Source: Planococcus citri (lineage: Eukaryota > Arthropoda > Insecta > Hemiptera > Pseudococcidae). Taken from it: 64,000 nt of DNA. Of this stretch, positions 21,101 to 28,000 are shown piece after piece. The DNA lies in the NCBI RefSeq assembly GCF_950023065.1, contig NC_088678.1:13382580-13446579 (forward strand), in the 5' to 3' direction. The stretch's first letter is position 1. Each line of letters begins with the position of its first letter. Both the position numbers and the translations under genes were made by a program. The notes under the pieces were generated by a model. That model did no database searches. It was not told the origin of the DNA and worked only from the letters and a program-made list of their open reading frames with translations.

Positions 21101-24050
21101 CCCATTCCCTATCCCTCCCAATTATACAAAAATGTTCGCATGGATGGATGAAAAAGATGCATTCAAATTTACTGACATATATTGTCCACCATTACCCGAT
21201 AACTTCTCCTATGACCCCAATATCCCATACTATATGTATAACACCAATGATCGAAAACTAATGGAAAGCTATTTTGATGTTTGGTTTGACCCTGATCCCA
21301 AATACGAAGAATTTTACAAATGGTACTATGTACAGTTGCACAGAGCAAAAGACCCATTCGCTCCCACTTTTCCTGCTAAAAGAATACCAAAAGCTAGAGA
21401 GGAGGTACCAAGTATTAGCACACCATTTCCAATACCTGTATCATTCCGTAGATATTATGCTTGGGCACATGATGATAGTTATAACGTTAATCGTACTACT
21501 GTTGTGGATACCACACATAGATGGTATAGAACATTGGTCAGCTTATATGGCTTTCCTACTGGACATGCAGATCCTTATGCTATTCAACTTCCTTACTCGC
21601 ATGAATTGACTACGCGACCTCCCAGGAATGAATCAGCTGGTTTCAAAGAGAATTTCTTTGAATCTTACCCAGACAATTTGGATTTAGACAATGATAGGTC
21701 TATACCTTTTGAATGGTTCAGAGAAGGAAGAGATTGGCCTTATGATGAATGGGGAGAATCGACATTTAAAAAATATAATAATTCGAGAGCAAGAAAGAAA
21801 CGACACACTGATTACTTAGTACCATCCAATTTATTAGAAAACCAATCCAGATGTAAACGTGAACTTCCATCAACACATCATCATAGTTCAGCATCTACAA
21901 CCTCTGAAAAATCCTCCCAAATATTACCCCATCGCCCCACAACAAACAGTGTATTGGGTTACTATAAATCATTACGTGATACATTTGGAAAAGCTCCATT
22001 TTGCAACACATCAGAGGAGAGGCGCCAAGTAGAACAAGAACGTCGGGAATTTAGAGAATGGTTAGAGCTGAATGAAAAAATGAGACGTCCACCTACTCCA
22101 ATTCAGGAAAACCCTACATATAGTTTATTCTTCCACTGGCTTCACAAAGGATCTCCTACATCGCCCAAATATAAAATAACTCGACCTTTGATCAATACCC
22201 CTTTCCCAGTTCCTGAAGGATATAGAAAACAATACGCTGAACGTATTGGCGCCGAGCACGATGAAGTATACAAAGACTTGAGAGAATTAGGCATTATTGA
22301 TGAAATACCACCACCCACTATCGTGACAACAGTCGATGACTTCTTTGTCTTACCAAATACTACACCTGATGATTACAGCGATGATACAGTACAAACAAGT
22401 CCAAGAACACGACCAACCCAAGATGACATGGGTGGAATAGAATTTGTTCGCAGTACTGATAAATTACATTTTGATTCGAAGGAAATGTATGACCGTATGA
22501 ATGACTTAGGATTGGTGGATGCAAAATTGGATGAGAAAAGAACGATATTCCCAACTATTCCTAAATTTGTTACAAGACAGCCGTTTGATTTCGAAGCATT
22601 GCTAAAGAAAGAGTCACAACCTACTGATGGTGAAACATTCACCAGGCAAGCTTTTGATTTTGATGTGTTAATAAAAAGACAATCGAATTCCATCTCCAGT
22701 AGTTCACCTAAAACACATACATCTTCTCCTCCTACAAATGCAACAATTGATCAACATGTAACTTCAATCCAATCAGTGAAAACTGAATACCAAAGATCCA
22801 CATTCACATTACTGGCTGGGTTACGAGACTATTACAAATCATTGCGAGAAACATTCGGTAAAGCTCCAATTTTCAGCAATTCGGAAGAAAAACGTCAAGT
22901 AGAAGCTGAAAGGGCCGAGTTCCGTAAACAAATGGAAGAAAACAGAAAACACCAAGAACAAAGAAAACATCCTTTAGAGTACGACGTGAGCCCAGAAATG
23001 GTAAATGGCTCCATGAAGATACCCTCTGAATACCTCAGAGCTTACTTACAATACACAGGAGCACAAGATAATGAGATAAGACAACAACTGAAAGATCTAG
23101 GCTATCGTAATGAAACAACCACATCCGCCAGTCTGAAAACCAAAGCCACGACCGATGCATGGTCCTCCAATGAAAATAGTGATTACAGCTACGATACTCC
23201 CGAAGCTCTGCCAATAATGAACTTGGATGTGGTAGAAGAGCCAGCAGATGCCAGACATATGGAAATCGATAGTCAACCTGAGAAAGTTAATTTCAATTCG
23301 AGAGAGGCGTTAGAACGTCTCAGATGCATGGGTATGTTGGCTGGTATGACGACTCGAACAACTAAAAAATACCCTCACGACATATTCTCTAAACAATTCG
23401 TCATAGAACCCGAAGCAAAAGAATTCTTAGACCTAGGTCCAGTAAATCAACCCAAAAGTGTAAAAAGAGTTCGTCGCGCCGTTGAGATAATTTTACTATC
23501 GTACGAATCGACAACAAAACGAACTACCACCAGACGTCCCTCCAATAATACCAACAAGTATTTTACAAAAAGACAATCGAAATCAACAACAATCGACACT
23601 TACGACTTCATGGTGAGCGATATTAGATTCAAAGCCAAACACATCGAAGAATACGAAAACCACTTGAAAAAGTTGGGAATATATTTCATGACGACTATCG
23701 AACCATATTACGCCGAATTCTTCCAATGGTATTACAGACGCATTCGAGAGGTAACACATTTTCCACTACCCCCTGTAAAGCATCCTGGTGGATCGTTCTC
23801 ATACCCTTTTTATGTACCTCCCCACTATACAGGTCTGTTTTCCAGTCTGTTTCATCCTGATCACCTTAAAGAAATCATGACAACGAGATTCTTCGACCAC
23901 TTATTCGATTATTACGACAGTCATCCTAACTTCAAACATCAAGGAAGAAAGATCAAAACTAGGATGAATTTTACATGGCCATACCAAAAAAAATTACAGC
24001 TTTTGGAGAAAAAGAAATTACAGTCGACTACGCCAATTTCATCTCAATAG
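6147..24050 (+). CDS. Giant secreted tandem-repeat protein (about 5,974 aa), main exon
   Basis: This 17.9-kb open frame is one exon, entered in phase 0 at acceptor TTGCAG|GTG and ending in TAG at 24048. The product begins with a signal peptide (VFFLIAYSLIING) and has no transmembrane anchor that I can see. It holds about 30 modules of around 80 residues. The core order is Y-F-x-x-x-I-x-P-x-Y, F-Y-x-W-L-Y, about 30 variable residues, T-P-F-P-I-P, Y-F-A and S-T-D-H-H-x-x-W-Y. Modules occupy residues about 120-900, 1110-3570 and 4430-5120. A Lys-rich segment (about 3700-4110) and a duplicated C-terminal domain (about 5280-5770) break the pattern. About 16 basic motifs such as RRRRSI, RRKRQI and RNKRSI suggest proprotein-convertase cleavage. 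Linkers are Thr/Ser/Pro-rich, including a run of 13 Thr. I do not recognise the family. An extracellular role is inferred from the signal peptide only. Confidence 0.85.
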   Translation: MFFLIAYSLIINGSSQNPNDESQIHIKPIKPINFDPRARVGHNAPSDRPPNGGDDKLRNHFPYMSGYDDSLILRRRPKSSESLSVHDLLRLRPSTTKPPLSTVSLNSVQWHSKLQDFFRTTIQSEYVPFFEWMWKALDNGTLDKNHYYPAMFKDKRFKAPLNPQITADLPFPNGWGQMYLYLKDLEHYRKHPTTMKPTTLPADPDKRRAVSFFRRTFPAHYDNYYKWLYENVHDYSGARKRVDYCDQKGLTDFDFSMLLKSTPFRIPPRHRRFFVMINDVERRISSTAHHYWRSTTRDLYHINQQMDKSYLGDHVRTSRKREEFWEDRYQRYYPFTPEPQYEQFYRWFFKENHELNMPDRFGGVPFPKIIPFAVNPRIHDVTYKNTPYKIPPLYTVLFAFLDDAKLDNMTTKLSTWPTFNWQDLSEITGRTTTRLPSTPPTYTEYPLYTIARERRRKIAEFFNVTIDPWYEPFYEWFYRYQNDRKGIKRRLPAYANLTEFDYSHELSKAKYPVPDKHRDIWAYVHAVERQILSSTGHHYQPKNPYQWTYRYITEPKIIKDLEYWFPHTTIQDRHRSYFKFLLEIFTSPEYHKAIMDEGQKMRTLDYDDLLRYTPFEIPELEDRRYAFMAEAKRRLDRKWKFTSTTPLPPSSEGLSEAQPNHTATPVEPSRKPATPAGGKKRPSKSSPSSTTSTRSMKLEEQLSSRSMLNQVYLEDKVINHFNKEITPHLEKYHQWLYEHEIEHNDNQSQKYNIACAIYDQLDYTKLFRYTPFPLYVEQEYEFIGLREAQRVLKARSHPTTYKPDEPDPKAAMLDWFRFTIPPKYFEFYKWLFKLHLEKEEYGQIVQLSKKLGPPNYQQLLSSTPYPIPEAHLNFWAFIKLGFDEYVAQLKKATPPMSPKSVATPKPHVRRRRSIDYDSVVPQVNIRRRRSILESPDTFTYTLNSLIGEKCTEMQSTSSEHFLFARPPWDKMSNASMDNTQGGVNVFQSLGYSFNSTTIEPQYSTTNEIDSPLISTSHSNPSEPELNLCPSTVSISEFSSQIDSCYCSICEPTLNRAKRESHTSSPQNSRTSGPPGPQEHHSSTSTPHKRQTTFKTKITTDEQDLIDELERYFSTPIPNHFLQFYQWLYDLRHNPKGFSNREAWTDLITHSDQMLDYKKILQSTPFPIPYHQMENYAFVRKIEEHIGSTDHHTKSYIKTSPVLTIPPAKLNLSYFTEEPTTTPEPELDDSRSDIREQLENAMHISIEPKYVKFYRWLYDVDRNVEGMERRFNHSLKRFPTKGTLYNFDELLKDTPFPIPCTYTQYFAWMREYDKELSSTDHHRFWYGTRPHKKDRSTTTSPPSTTKSPIEKLEGYFMRTIPAIYQRYYEWLFETHLDNEGFLRRHDIASKMNGTINYERLLTRTPFPIPIGEENHFAFIQEMERRLKSTNHHAKWYAQQTSSTTSRPKPDIYDDDSVNLEEYFHTSIEPEYKKFYRWLYEHEIKGDKKLKDEFNQIKSHKSHYKFHKLLDETPFPIPPTYLEYYSFVRENERRIKYFSEQAALRSERMEQAAALKASTPISLKNIPSSSSASTTEQSSTTTESTTPTPLTTSSLHQPVRVTDEYIDSEYSDSEQEPRETTSQPAAAAATSTRSMNLFSTNQQQKLEKFFGTTFDPKYVKFYEWLYKVQNDKEGFKKRFEAARKINYTKQFDLDEELKDTPFPVPPNNEEHFAVVRRMERMMGSTSHHAEWYEDSATSQDESKSSPLYTIMPKLFLEKYFSIPIPSIYHRFYDWLYNLEADTTGYEKRHQGIRSHHFKGVNPEALKKTPFPIPPTYTKYFAHVKAIEHLIKSSTHHHDWYLSTILNDNTPTFTRSTADGASTAKLSELVKSRYTREWKPLYERFFHWLYEVHEDQEGYRKRLNANKYRFGIRSTNKPSQNTPFPIPPTYRNYFAQVVALEYLIGSTQHHAKWYGSTSDQTGESNTQATPSESTQQLLEKLEKFFGQKISTKYIDYYNWRYKLYMGEITPTIKAFDSIILANVNYQRLFNNTPFPLPENGSAELWYGYHQQMQRMHEVTEPVKQMMRLERLVPKRTTVSTVDDEIQYDIDYPQTTKSLTTPSHYTIDPEELKKLRLILSSTFEPHYQEYYKWLHMVLKDENAVQARMRALQDINMQEIIQDTYTPFPIHTKSAHYFLHVNKVEQFMKSTDHHWWLKRSSSFNTSPITPTTSSTPPIPFGHGSSTTSAPTTKESTIDSSEQKKVDNYFRFTYEPKFRKFYQWLYKMRIEKDIPMLPRVLWHFYKFDESASTPFPVPEDRKHEYAYIKYLEQHDFKTDLPHPTEPQRTTKHRRKTTTPITVKYEEELQKAKSYFPFEWASQYNEFYTWFYSMIHKRSLRDRTCGKILDTMNFELLYLNNTKFPVPSKHYTEYAMMQYMDELPEKTVEEETDSQYWRDKEAAKKKFYPFRWQPDYDRFYIWLHRMIDKHGKPESTDPQFKDAIDYDRVVQHSSFKIPVYQMHDYLYMKWLDDGKKGGYMNPPYITAPPSLLVRVNQPDLEERAEDYFNINLTEDNPYTKYYIWKYEMLQKHDNFNETKADFFKSVNYKKYLADAPFPVPDKEQKTYANLKYYDELFLQDLKKRSIISENPKRFHNPVDEDLLKEAKSFFKFGWYPYYNQFYVWFYKKVKEHGVFKKIDTESFKNIDYINHITVTPFLIPPEYLNDYAYMKQMDIERKSQAGTLPMPDNESLVRRKRQIDDHTTTPLKSSTRTTQLYHKLMKQQYEYHDPYYDKFYDWLIYREDISPVSGGVTPRRVNPDVIVLETHSSTPFPIPENFTKYFRWFDDDHTKTTIKFDVAVTTGDYMDYVENVTKPPVEQLIKTYYSMDPHLPPLNTAYSDFYDWYIRKYFGEPHEKPSVKGPVFISPFVPYVEATSTPFVIPPKFTNYFKWFGGWPKGKRSYRTPDYDFGLGPSPTTPTTWVYFDYNATTWWPPMEIREREFNEKLPKNFKLPFWKMLLNNKGTSHAPEYDQFYEWFYRKHFEVTHSIEHYEIEEPKLFSFPTPVKYVPLNDTPWKIPWEHTDMMNWVDSAQLPRSTKETDGTLLHPFYLTKFYGTDWQVYGFTEPKRYSTTPTLTKRKWTRTRSSTPMTPSINVRRKRSVPSSVTPAGEEFDTGPIVKTYPTCHLEDLDFVIRINPLQNETEHPKYQDFYKNNRSALFRYYPYELPITTRPAKDITWKLKPITTTISPYLQSDEVRDLKQWYYNNQSFPKVTKLMSFLEVINMSKLQARPDLPPETEPRFVGHNELKMWLPEYWTTQTIPTRFKLMSELVAEARQIIAEYRRKQNRTTTTTTTTTTTTTKDPLDPESRLMHNVRNCFPYSIEPQYEYFYRWLYLILHNSKGSARRHNASLTLSTPVDYEDILLNTPFPVPLNLRYYFAYAYTLDDLMKSTAHYKFYTTRPGQPTYSRKIRTTLKTSPTTSTTMSQTHTTIPVETTTESESEIENKVQSYFGNTHHPMFRQFFRWLYRLQNNEEGLKRRHEASLTMKPIDYDDAMQKTPFPAPAFLEGYLAYAYHLDTLMGSTDHYKEFENMMWHYTLPTLPPEVQLKLNRTNSTAVTGSSMLTKLIQSASSAITTEHSTLTKFIQSVSPSRRVKREINYIDSSNKLASVQLHKSMDQEICHTRMDFVSLSNSHFFPFQNDAQVHFIDSQMLTHQTQHRTKRSPAPEETKKIVIGDKLKCELNLLKDKINNDPVLTKEFNDLTLQMVLNKKCRDQYQDFLKDIKCNKEFKRHVDDLGKQLKLENELKLILKDIQCEETKRQKREVKNEYQATTSFWNYLKNDFRAFGRKFMDGLKPNKPFKKPPNDESLWKYFKEDICKFKQGLIDGVKPLFKKPRRQKREIDKKDLAPVIKKKWFLNFFDKKIKVGEGLKKEVHTFKDKIKNDNQLKKDIKDLRDQLKGNSAIRKQFKHIENHMKDNSGLRKEFDDFKQLMNDEHHTEQKIKQNNVRNKRSIKADKFIQKLNRTHSIVKSDLEALVKKFKRRTRLLVKSAILMGKVAMFAGKSVLNGVKKYQAMKKSLKNTGNKVKNLTEQLIKKKIELISWLTSTMLDNELQNYIKRHDLTDIISNYFNIYFSYDKKLSNSFTAAQSYHGHINTIDFFPNLNQCYLENNCNTPAYKIEPVISTNHHNNIMKTKFSYMESNELARDCRIFNRIDQIMRSNNHCIYRKRGKRELKLHTHLSTFLDQNSTLNQTTKPYENADTTNFDEHNSTSQQFSEVPPTHSIEIGENAASTSHQHQPSPQSPLKVASPDKSDIEKNYTTDQASFIPQSILCEPSVSHITNTESALSHNSSSNESTLDTTHLITPQNHKEKSNETFVFPSDESYLLGNQNTDGGMGCMDGAMGQYFRAIYADDLQGEIYRRKYLSQTTITTSTSILSETHTVPQDQLYFKKQLDDYFSTTIHPKYFQAYKWYHALRQDKQGYLRRKKTTYSVPVDYNNVLKTTRFSLPPHLRNIYAEIREQEQAIGSTNHHIRCIGLDIENKTCSQPRRFKRSPIWQPTSYAVTPIPKAKAINLQQAASQLKPHFSRYDAFMDKLMKAINKKVYEPYLLGSTTLYPIIPVTLPQQDHHIIPKNEADIKQKLDNYFSTKIEPKYYQAYKWYHAHKLDKQGKGRRANTPSSVNIDYEDVLKTTPFPLPPLLRHYYAEIREIERAIKSTDHHMTPKKYKFTFPRFNLQNYTGEFLKDILQAQNEFHRFKNETKRLNLTDDQLHEMLKEFKPAAKDYTIPEGEERYKSLIDSYFSSTIDPKYFEAYKWYHKLRQDKEGYIRRHNVSPQLHIDYDEVLKTTPFPIPPHLHHHYAEVREHERAIGSTDHHIRYTGSPLKSLILSQTKTSTQKPTPKKTTKFKVKMPSFTTATDNLFSLFSYHFTDPNDLFDSNPNPEDGGTRNFWELRNTYWKVLYQNHKDDINFSPKYDPFYEWYFQWIWTPIYNYTTVGPFSISRKINYTTHETSPFPIPPNYTKMFAWMDEKDAFKFTDIYCPPLPDNFSYDPNIPYYMYNTNDRKLMESYFDVWFDPDPKYEEFYKWYYVQLHRAKDPFAPTFPAKRIPKAREEVPSISTPFPIPVSFRRYYAWAHDDSYNVNRTTVVDTTHRWYRTLVSLYGFPTGHADPYAIQLPYSHELTTRPPRNESAGFKENFFESYPDNLDLDNDRSIPFEWFREGRDWPYDEWGESTFKKYNNSRARKKRHTDYLVPSNLLENQSRCKRELPSTHHHSSASTTSEKSSQILPHRPTTNSVLGYYKSLRDTFGKAPFCNTSEERRQVEQERREFREWLELNEKMRRPPTPIQENPTYSLFFHWLHKGSPTSPKYKITRPLINTPFPVPEGYRKQYAERIGAEHDEVYKDLRELGIIDEIPPPTIVTTVDDFFVLPNTTPDDYSDDTVQTSPRTRPTQDDMGGIEFVRSTDKLHFDSKEMYDRMNDLGLVDAKLDEKRTIFPTIPKFVTRQPFDFEALLKKESQPTDGETFTRQAFDFDVLIKRQSNSISSSSPKTHTSSPPTNATIDQHVTSIQSVKTEYQRSTFTLLAGLRDYYKSLRETFGKAPIFSNSEEKRQVEAERAEFRKQMEENRKHQEQRKHPLEYDVSPEMVNGSMKIPSEYLRAYLQYTGAQDNEIRQQLKDLGYRNETTTSASLKTKATTDAWSSNENSDYSYDTPEALPIMNLDVVEEPADARHMEIDSQPEKVNFNSREALERLRCMGMLAGMTTRTTKKYPHDIFSKQFVIEPEAKEFLDLGPVNQPKSVKRVRRAVEIILLSYESTTKRTTTRRPSNNTNKYFTKRQSKSTTIDTYDFMVSDIRFKAKHIEEYENHLKKLGIYFMTTIEPYYAEFFQWYYRRIREVTHFPLPPVKHPGGSFSYPFYVPPHYTGLFSSLFHPDHLKEIMTTRFFDHLFDYYDSHPNFKHQGRKIKTRMNFTWPYQKKLQLLEKKKLQSTTPISSQ
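6487..8820 (+). repeat. Module block 1 of the giant protein (seven diverged modules)
   Basis: Seven modules are visible, starting near 6487, 6750, 7100, 7500, 7810, 8280 and 8570. The first lacks a proper TPFPIP (it reads LPFPNG). Others read TPFRIP, TPYKIP, AKYPVP, TPFEIP, TPFPLY and TPYPIP, so this block is more diverged than the middle block. The F-Y-x-W-[LF]-[YF] core is kept in most. The block ends at a doubled basic site, RRRRSID near 8870 and RRRRSIL near 8930. It is followed by a non-modular Ser/Thr-rich stretch containing several Cys (9000-9300). Confidence 0.8.
9450..16830 (+). repeat. Module block 2 of the giant protein (about 19 modules)
   Basis: Modules start near 9450, 9840, 10190, 10510, 11060, 11400, 11740, 12070, 12460, 12860, 13160, 13440, 13740, 14040, 14390, 14690, 15100, 16170 and 16570. 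Modules up to about 12720 and the last two carry the full pattern, ending STDHH, STNHH, STSHH or STAHY. Those between 12860 and 15340 lose the His-His tail and have more Trp/Tyr. Basic cleavage-like motifs at about 14325 (RRKRQI) and 15535 (RRKRSV) fall between modules. A vestigial module without the central loop is seen near 15670-15760. Confidence 0.8.
17020..18780 (+). other. Lys-rich, helix-forming segment with clustered dibasic motifs inside the giant protein
   Basis: This part of the ORF has no F-Y-x-W-L-Y modules. It is rich in Lys, Glu, Asp, Leu and Ile with heptad-like spacing (for example KDKIKNDNQLKKDIKDLRDQ), suggesting amphipathic helix or coiled coil. Basic motifs are concentrated here: RVKREI (about 17020), RTKRSP (17220), RQKREV (17525), RQKREI (17757), RNKRSI (18093) and KRGKRE (18750). 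If cleaved, this would release several Lys-rich peptides of about 80-250 residues. Two related sub-blocks containing FMDGLKPNKPFKKP and LIDGVKPLFKKP indicate an internal duplication. Confidence 0.6.
19410..21480 (+). repeat. Module block 3 of the giant protein (five modules)
   Basis: Three closely similar modules start near 19410, 19970 and 20440. They share Y-F-S-T-x-I-x-P-K-Y, A-Y-K-W-Y-H, L-K-T-T-x-F-x-[LI]-P-P and an [ST]-[TN/TD]-H-H ending. Their core is A-Y-K-W-Y-H instead of F-Y-x-W-L-Y, so they form a subfamily that probably arose by local duplication. Two more diverged modules follow near 20920 and 21250. The next basic motifs are RKKRHT (about 21795) and RCKREL (about 21852). Confidence 0.8.
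21955..23400 (+). repeat. Duplicated C-terminal domain distinct from the main module
   Basis: Two copies of a different domain are visible. Copy 1 starts near 21958 (YYKSLRDTFGKAPF...EERRQVEQER) and copy 2 near 22831 (YYKSLRETFGKAPI...EEKRQVEAER). Each is followed at similar spacing by a short piece with FPVP or MKIP, then by [KV]-[LN]-[HN]-F-[DN]-S-[KR]-E and M-G/L-G-[ML]. The order and spacing match over about 290 residues, showing an ancestral tandem duplication. A last partial module (IEPYYAEFFQWYY) lies near 23690, after RVRRAV at about 23468. Confidence 0.7.
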
Positions 24051-25090
24051 ATATATCGTTTCGCTTTGTTGTGGAGGGGAGGAGGGCGAAATGGTATTTA
24101 GTAATTTTTGTTGTCGTCTTTCTTGTACATAATTACTTAATGGACAGTATTACCTACTCTTTAAAAAATGTCTCTTGTAATTAACTTGCCTTTGAAACTT
24201 TGAAAATTTTTGTTTTTTAAATCGGTCTACCCAAGATGAAATTCTTCTTCAAATTTCCATATTTGTAGTATACTCGTATGTATATTATTTTTTTTTAGAA
24301 ATCATTTCACTTATCTATGTAAATATTCAATTGTACATTATTTTTCATATCACTAGAATATAAGAGAATTTTTTACTGAATTTTTTCTCGTTTATTGAAA
24401 AAAATCTTGGATTATATAACTGAACCGAACAACTCAGATAAAGAAGTTAAATGATTCGAAGTGCTGGCAATGAACTCTGTATTATTTGAAAATTTTGAAA
24501 ATCATGCTCTTTTGTTGTTAGAAGGGAATAGAGGAGAATGACGAGTCAATAATTAGAACTCATTTTGCGTACAAGTGGATATCTAACGTGAATTAAACTT
24601 GAAAAATACAACAGAATAGTATAAAAACGGTATCAATAAAAGTCTTTAAACTCACAAAATGTTAAAATGAACTACAATTTAAGCAAATAAAACAAAACTG
24701 ATGAATCGAACATGAATTTTAAAATGGTTTTCACTTTGATTCAATTTTGCTTCCATAACAAAAAAAAATTGAAAAAAAATCATGAAAAAATGAAGTGTCT
24801 AAATATTATTTGAGGTAGTTTAAAAAAAGGAAAAAAATATTGGTACATTACAACTTGACAAGGTATTCATTACGTTAAAAGCGAGATAAAAGCACAACTT
24901 TTCGGCACACGTTGCCTTCATCAGATGTGAAATAAATACCTACCGACGTACAAGTGGAAATTACGCACGTAGTATGGAGAGAAAATAAGATAATTATTTG
25001 TAACATACTAGAGCTTTATACGAGTTGAAATCAGAAACATCAGTCTTTTTATTTAGGTAGGTATTTACTCAGATGACCAATTTCACCACT
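24051..25090 (+). other. 3' UTR and downstream flank of the giant gene
   Basis: No coding potential is seen after the stop at 24048. Polyadenylation signals AATAAA occur at 24635-24640 and 24686-24691, giving a 3' UTR of about 600-660 bases. The stretch from 24700 to 25090 is AT-rich with A-runs and shows nothing else. Confidence 0.5.
24635..24640 (+). terminator. Candidate polyadenylation signal of the giant gene
   Basis: AATAAA lies 585 bases after the stop codon, and a second copy is at 24686-24691. Position supports use by the giant gene; no transcript end can be read from sequence. Confidence 0.4.
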
Positions 25091-25097
25091 CTAAAAA

Positions 25098-28000
25098 ATG
25101 AAACTCTCGAGATGTCCATCTCATGATTTGAACGGGACCGAAATTTTTAGAAAGAGCATGGTCTGAAACACCCCAAACCAAAAATTTTAGCTAGGTACCT
25201 ACTGAAATTAATTTTTAGATTTTTAGCGAATTTTTGAAAATTCAAAATTGACTATTTTCATCCATTCAAGATATTAAAAAAAAAAAAAAAAAAACTGGCG
25301 CGATTTTCAATGTCTCTAGAAAACGTGGAAGTTGATTTGAGCTGCTGAAGTTTGAATTGTGTTTTTTTTTCGACCAGTTTAAAGAATTGATTCACATTTG
25401 AGCCGATTTCTAAGCAGGCAACTCTAAGTAGAGAGTTTATTAACCGCAGCATTCTCCAGTTATCATTGAAAACTATGCGGGTCCAAACAAAGCACTCGAG
25501 GTATCCGCCTGGGACTAGTAATTGGACCATATGTAGATAAACTCGTTAAATAGACCGAGAATAAGCCACAATTCGTTTTTGAGCTGCCTAAATTAAATTC
25601 CCAGCATCCTAGGGAAATTTTAAAATTCTGGAAAAATTTAAAATCGCACTGGAGGCTCCAGAATGCCTTAAAATGATGAAATTTAGATCCAGAGAAGCGG
25701 AAGGATGTTAGTTTTATACAAGATACAGCCAATCGTGCAAATTTTAAACATTTCCATACGAACAGAAAACTCGATTTTTATGAATTTTTTTCCTCAAAAA
25801 TATGCTGGTCAAAAAAACGTATTTGAAGCATCCGTCTGGAAATCGAATGTCAATAAACTTTTTAAACAGACTAACAAGGGAACCTCTTGAGGTGTCACAT
25901 ACCGATTTGAACGGGATCGCGATTTTTGGAAAGAGCATAGCCTAAAACCTCCGAAACCAAATTTTCAGCCGCCCAAGTTTATTTTTCGATTTTTGGCGAA
26001 TTTTTGAAAATTCAAAATTGACTGTTTTTGACGATTTATGCTTTTTTTTTAAAAAAAAAGTACGTACTTGATCATTAAAAATGGTCAAAACAAGTCCCAA
26101 AACTAATATTAATTACCCAAATCCAAATTTCACCATTTCCAGCCATTTTGGAGCCTCCAGCGCGATTTTTCAATTTCTCCAGAATTTTGGATTTGCTCCA
26201 GAACGCGTGAATATGAAGTTGGGCAGCTAAAAATCAAGTTTTATATTACACTCGACCTGTTCAACGAGTTTATCTACATTTGAGCCGATTTCGGTAGTGA
26301 CACCTCAAAAGTGGTTTTTTGACCAGCTTTTAATTAAAAAATCCAAAAAATCAAAAGTTTTCCGTTTGAGTAGAAATTTTTAAAATTCACGCAAATCGCA
26401 GTATTTTGTCCAAAACTAACCCCCAAAACCAAATTTCACAATTTCCAGCCATTTTGGAGCCTCCAGCGCGATTTTTCAGTTTCTCCAGAATTTTGGATTT
26501 GCTCCAGAAGGCGTGAATATGCAGTTGGGCAGCTAAAAATCAAGTTTTATATTACACTCGACCTGCTTAACGAGTTTATCTACATTTGAGCCCATTTCGG
26601 GAGTGACACCTCAAACGTAGCTTTTTGACCAGCTTTTTTCAAAATTAAAAAATCAAAAAAATCAAAAGATGACCGTTTGTGAGGAAATTTTTGAAATAGA
26701 CACGAATCGCTGTATTTTGTCCAAAACTGTCCCTCAAATCCAAATTTCACAATTTCCCGCCATTCTGGAGCCTCCAGTGCGAATTTTGAATTTCTCCAGA
26801 ATTTTAGATTTGCTCCAGAAGGCGTGAATATGCAGTTGGGCAGCTAAAAATCGAGTTGTATATTATACTCGACCAGTTTAACGAGTTTCTCTTCATTTGA
26901 GCCGATTTCGGGAGTGACACCTCAAGAGTGGTTTTTTGACCAGCTTTTAATTAAAAAATCCAAAAAATCAAAAGTTTTCCGTTTGAGTAGAAAATTTTAA
27001 AATACACGCAAATCGCAGTATTTTGTCTAAAACTAACCCCCAAAACCAAATTTCACAATTTCCAGCCATTTTGGAGCCTCCAGCGCGATTTTTCAATTTC
27101 TCCAGAATTTTGGATTTGCTCCAGAAGGCGTGAATATGCAGTTGGGCAGCTAAAAATCATGTTTTATATTACACTCGACCTGTTTAACGAGTTTATCCAC
27201 ATTTGAGCCGATTTTGAGAATGATACCTCAAGAGTGGTTTTTTGAGGTGTCACTCTCGCTCCAAAACGGCTGCAAATGGTAGAATTTGCGCTCCGGGGGT
27301 TAGTTCTTGAAAAAATACAGCGATTCGCACAAATTTCAAAAATTTTCTCACAAACGGGTCATTTTTTGATTTTTTAGATTTTTTAATTTTGAAAAAATCT
27401 GGTCAAAAAACCTCTCTTGATGTGTCACTCCCGATATCGGCTCAAATGTGGATAAACTCGTTAAACAGCTCGAGTATAATACACAACTCGATTGTTAGCT
27501 GCCCAACTGCATATTCACGCCTTCTGGAGCAAATTCAAAATTCTGGAGAAATTGAAAAATCGCGCTGGAGGATTCAGAATGGCTGGAAATGGTAAAATTT
27601 GGATTTTGGTAATTAATATCAGTTTTGGGACTTATTTTAAACATTTTTACTGATCAAGTACGTACTTCTTAAAAAAAACATAAATCGCCAAAAACAGTCA
27701 ATTTTGAATTTTCAAAAATTCGCCAAAAATGGAAAAATGAACTTGTGGACCTGAAAATTTGGTTTTGTGGGTTTTAGACTATGCTCTTTCCACAAATCGC
27801 GATCCCGTTCAAATCGGAGTGTGACACCTCAAGAGGTTCCCTTGTAAGAATAAGTCACAAACTGATTTTTAGCCATCCAAAGGAGAAATTCCAAAATTTT
27901 GGAGAAGTTGAAAATTGCTCAGGAAGCTACAGAATGGTCGAAAATGACGAAATTCGGTACAGGCGAGTTGATATCAGTTTCAGGACTACTTTTCATCATT

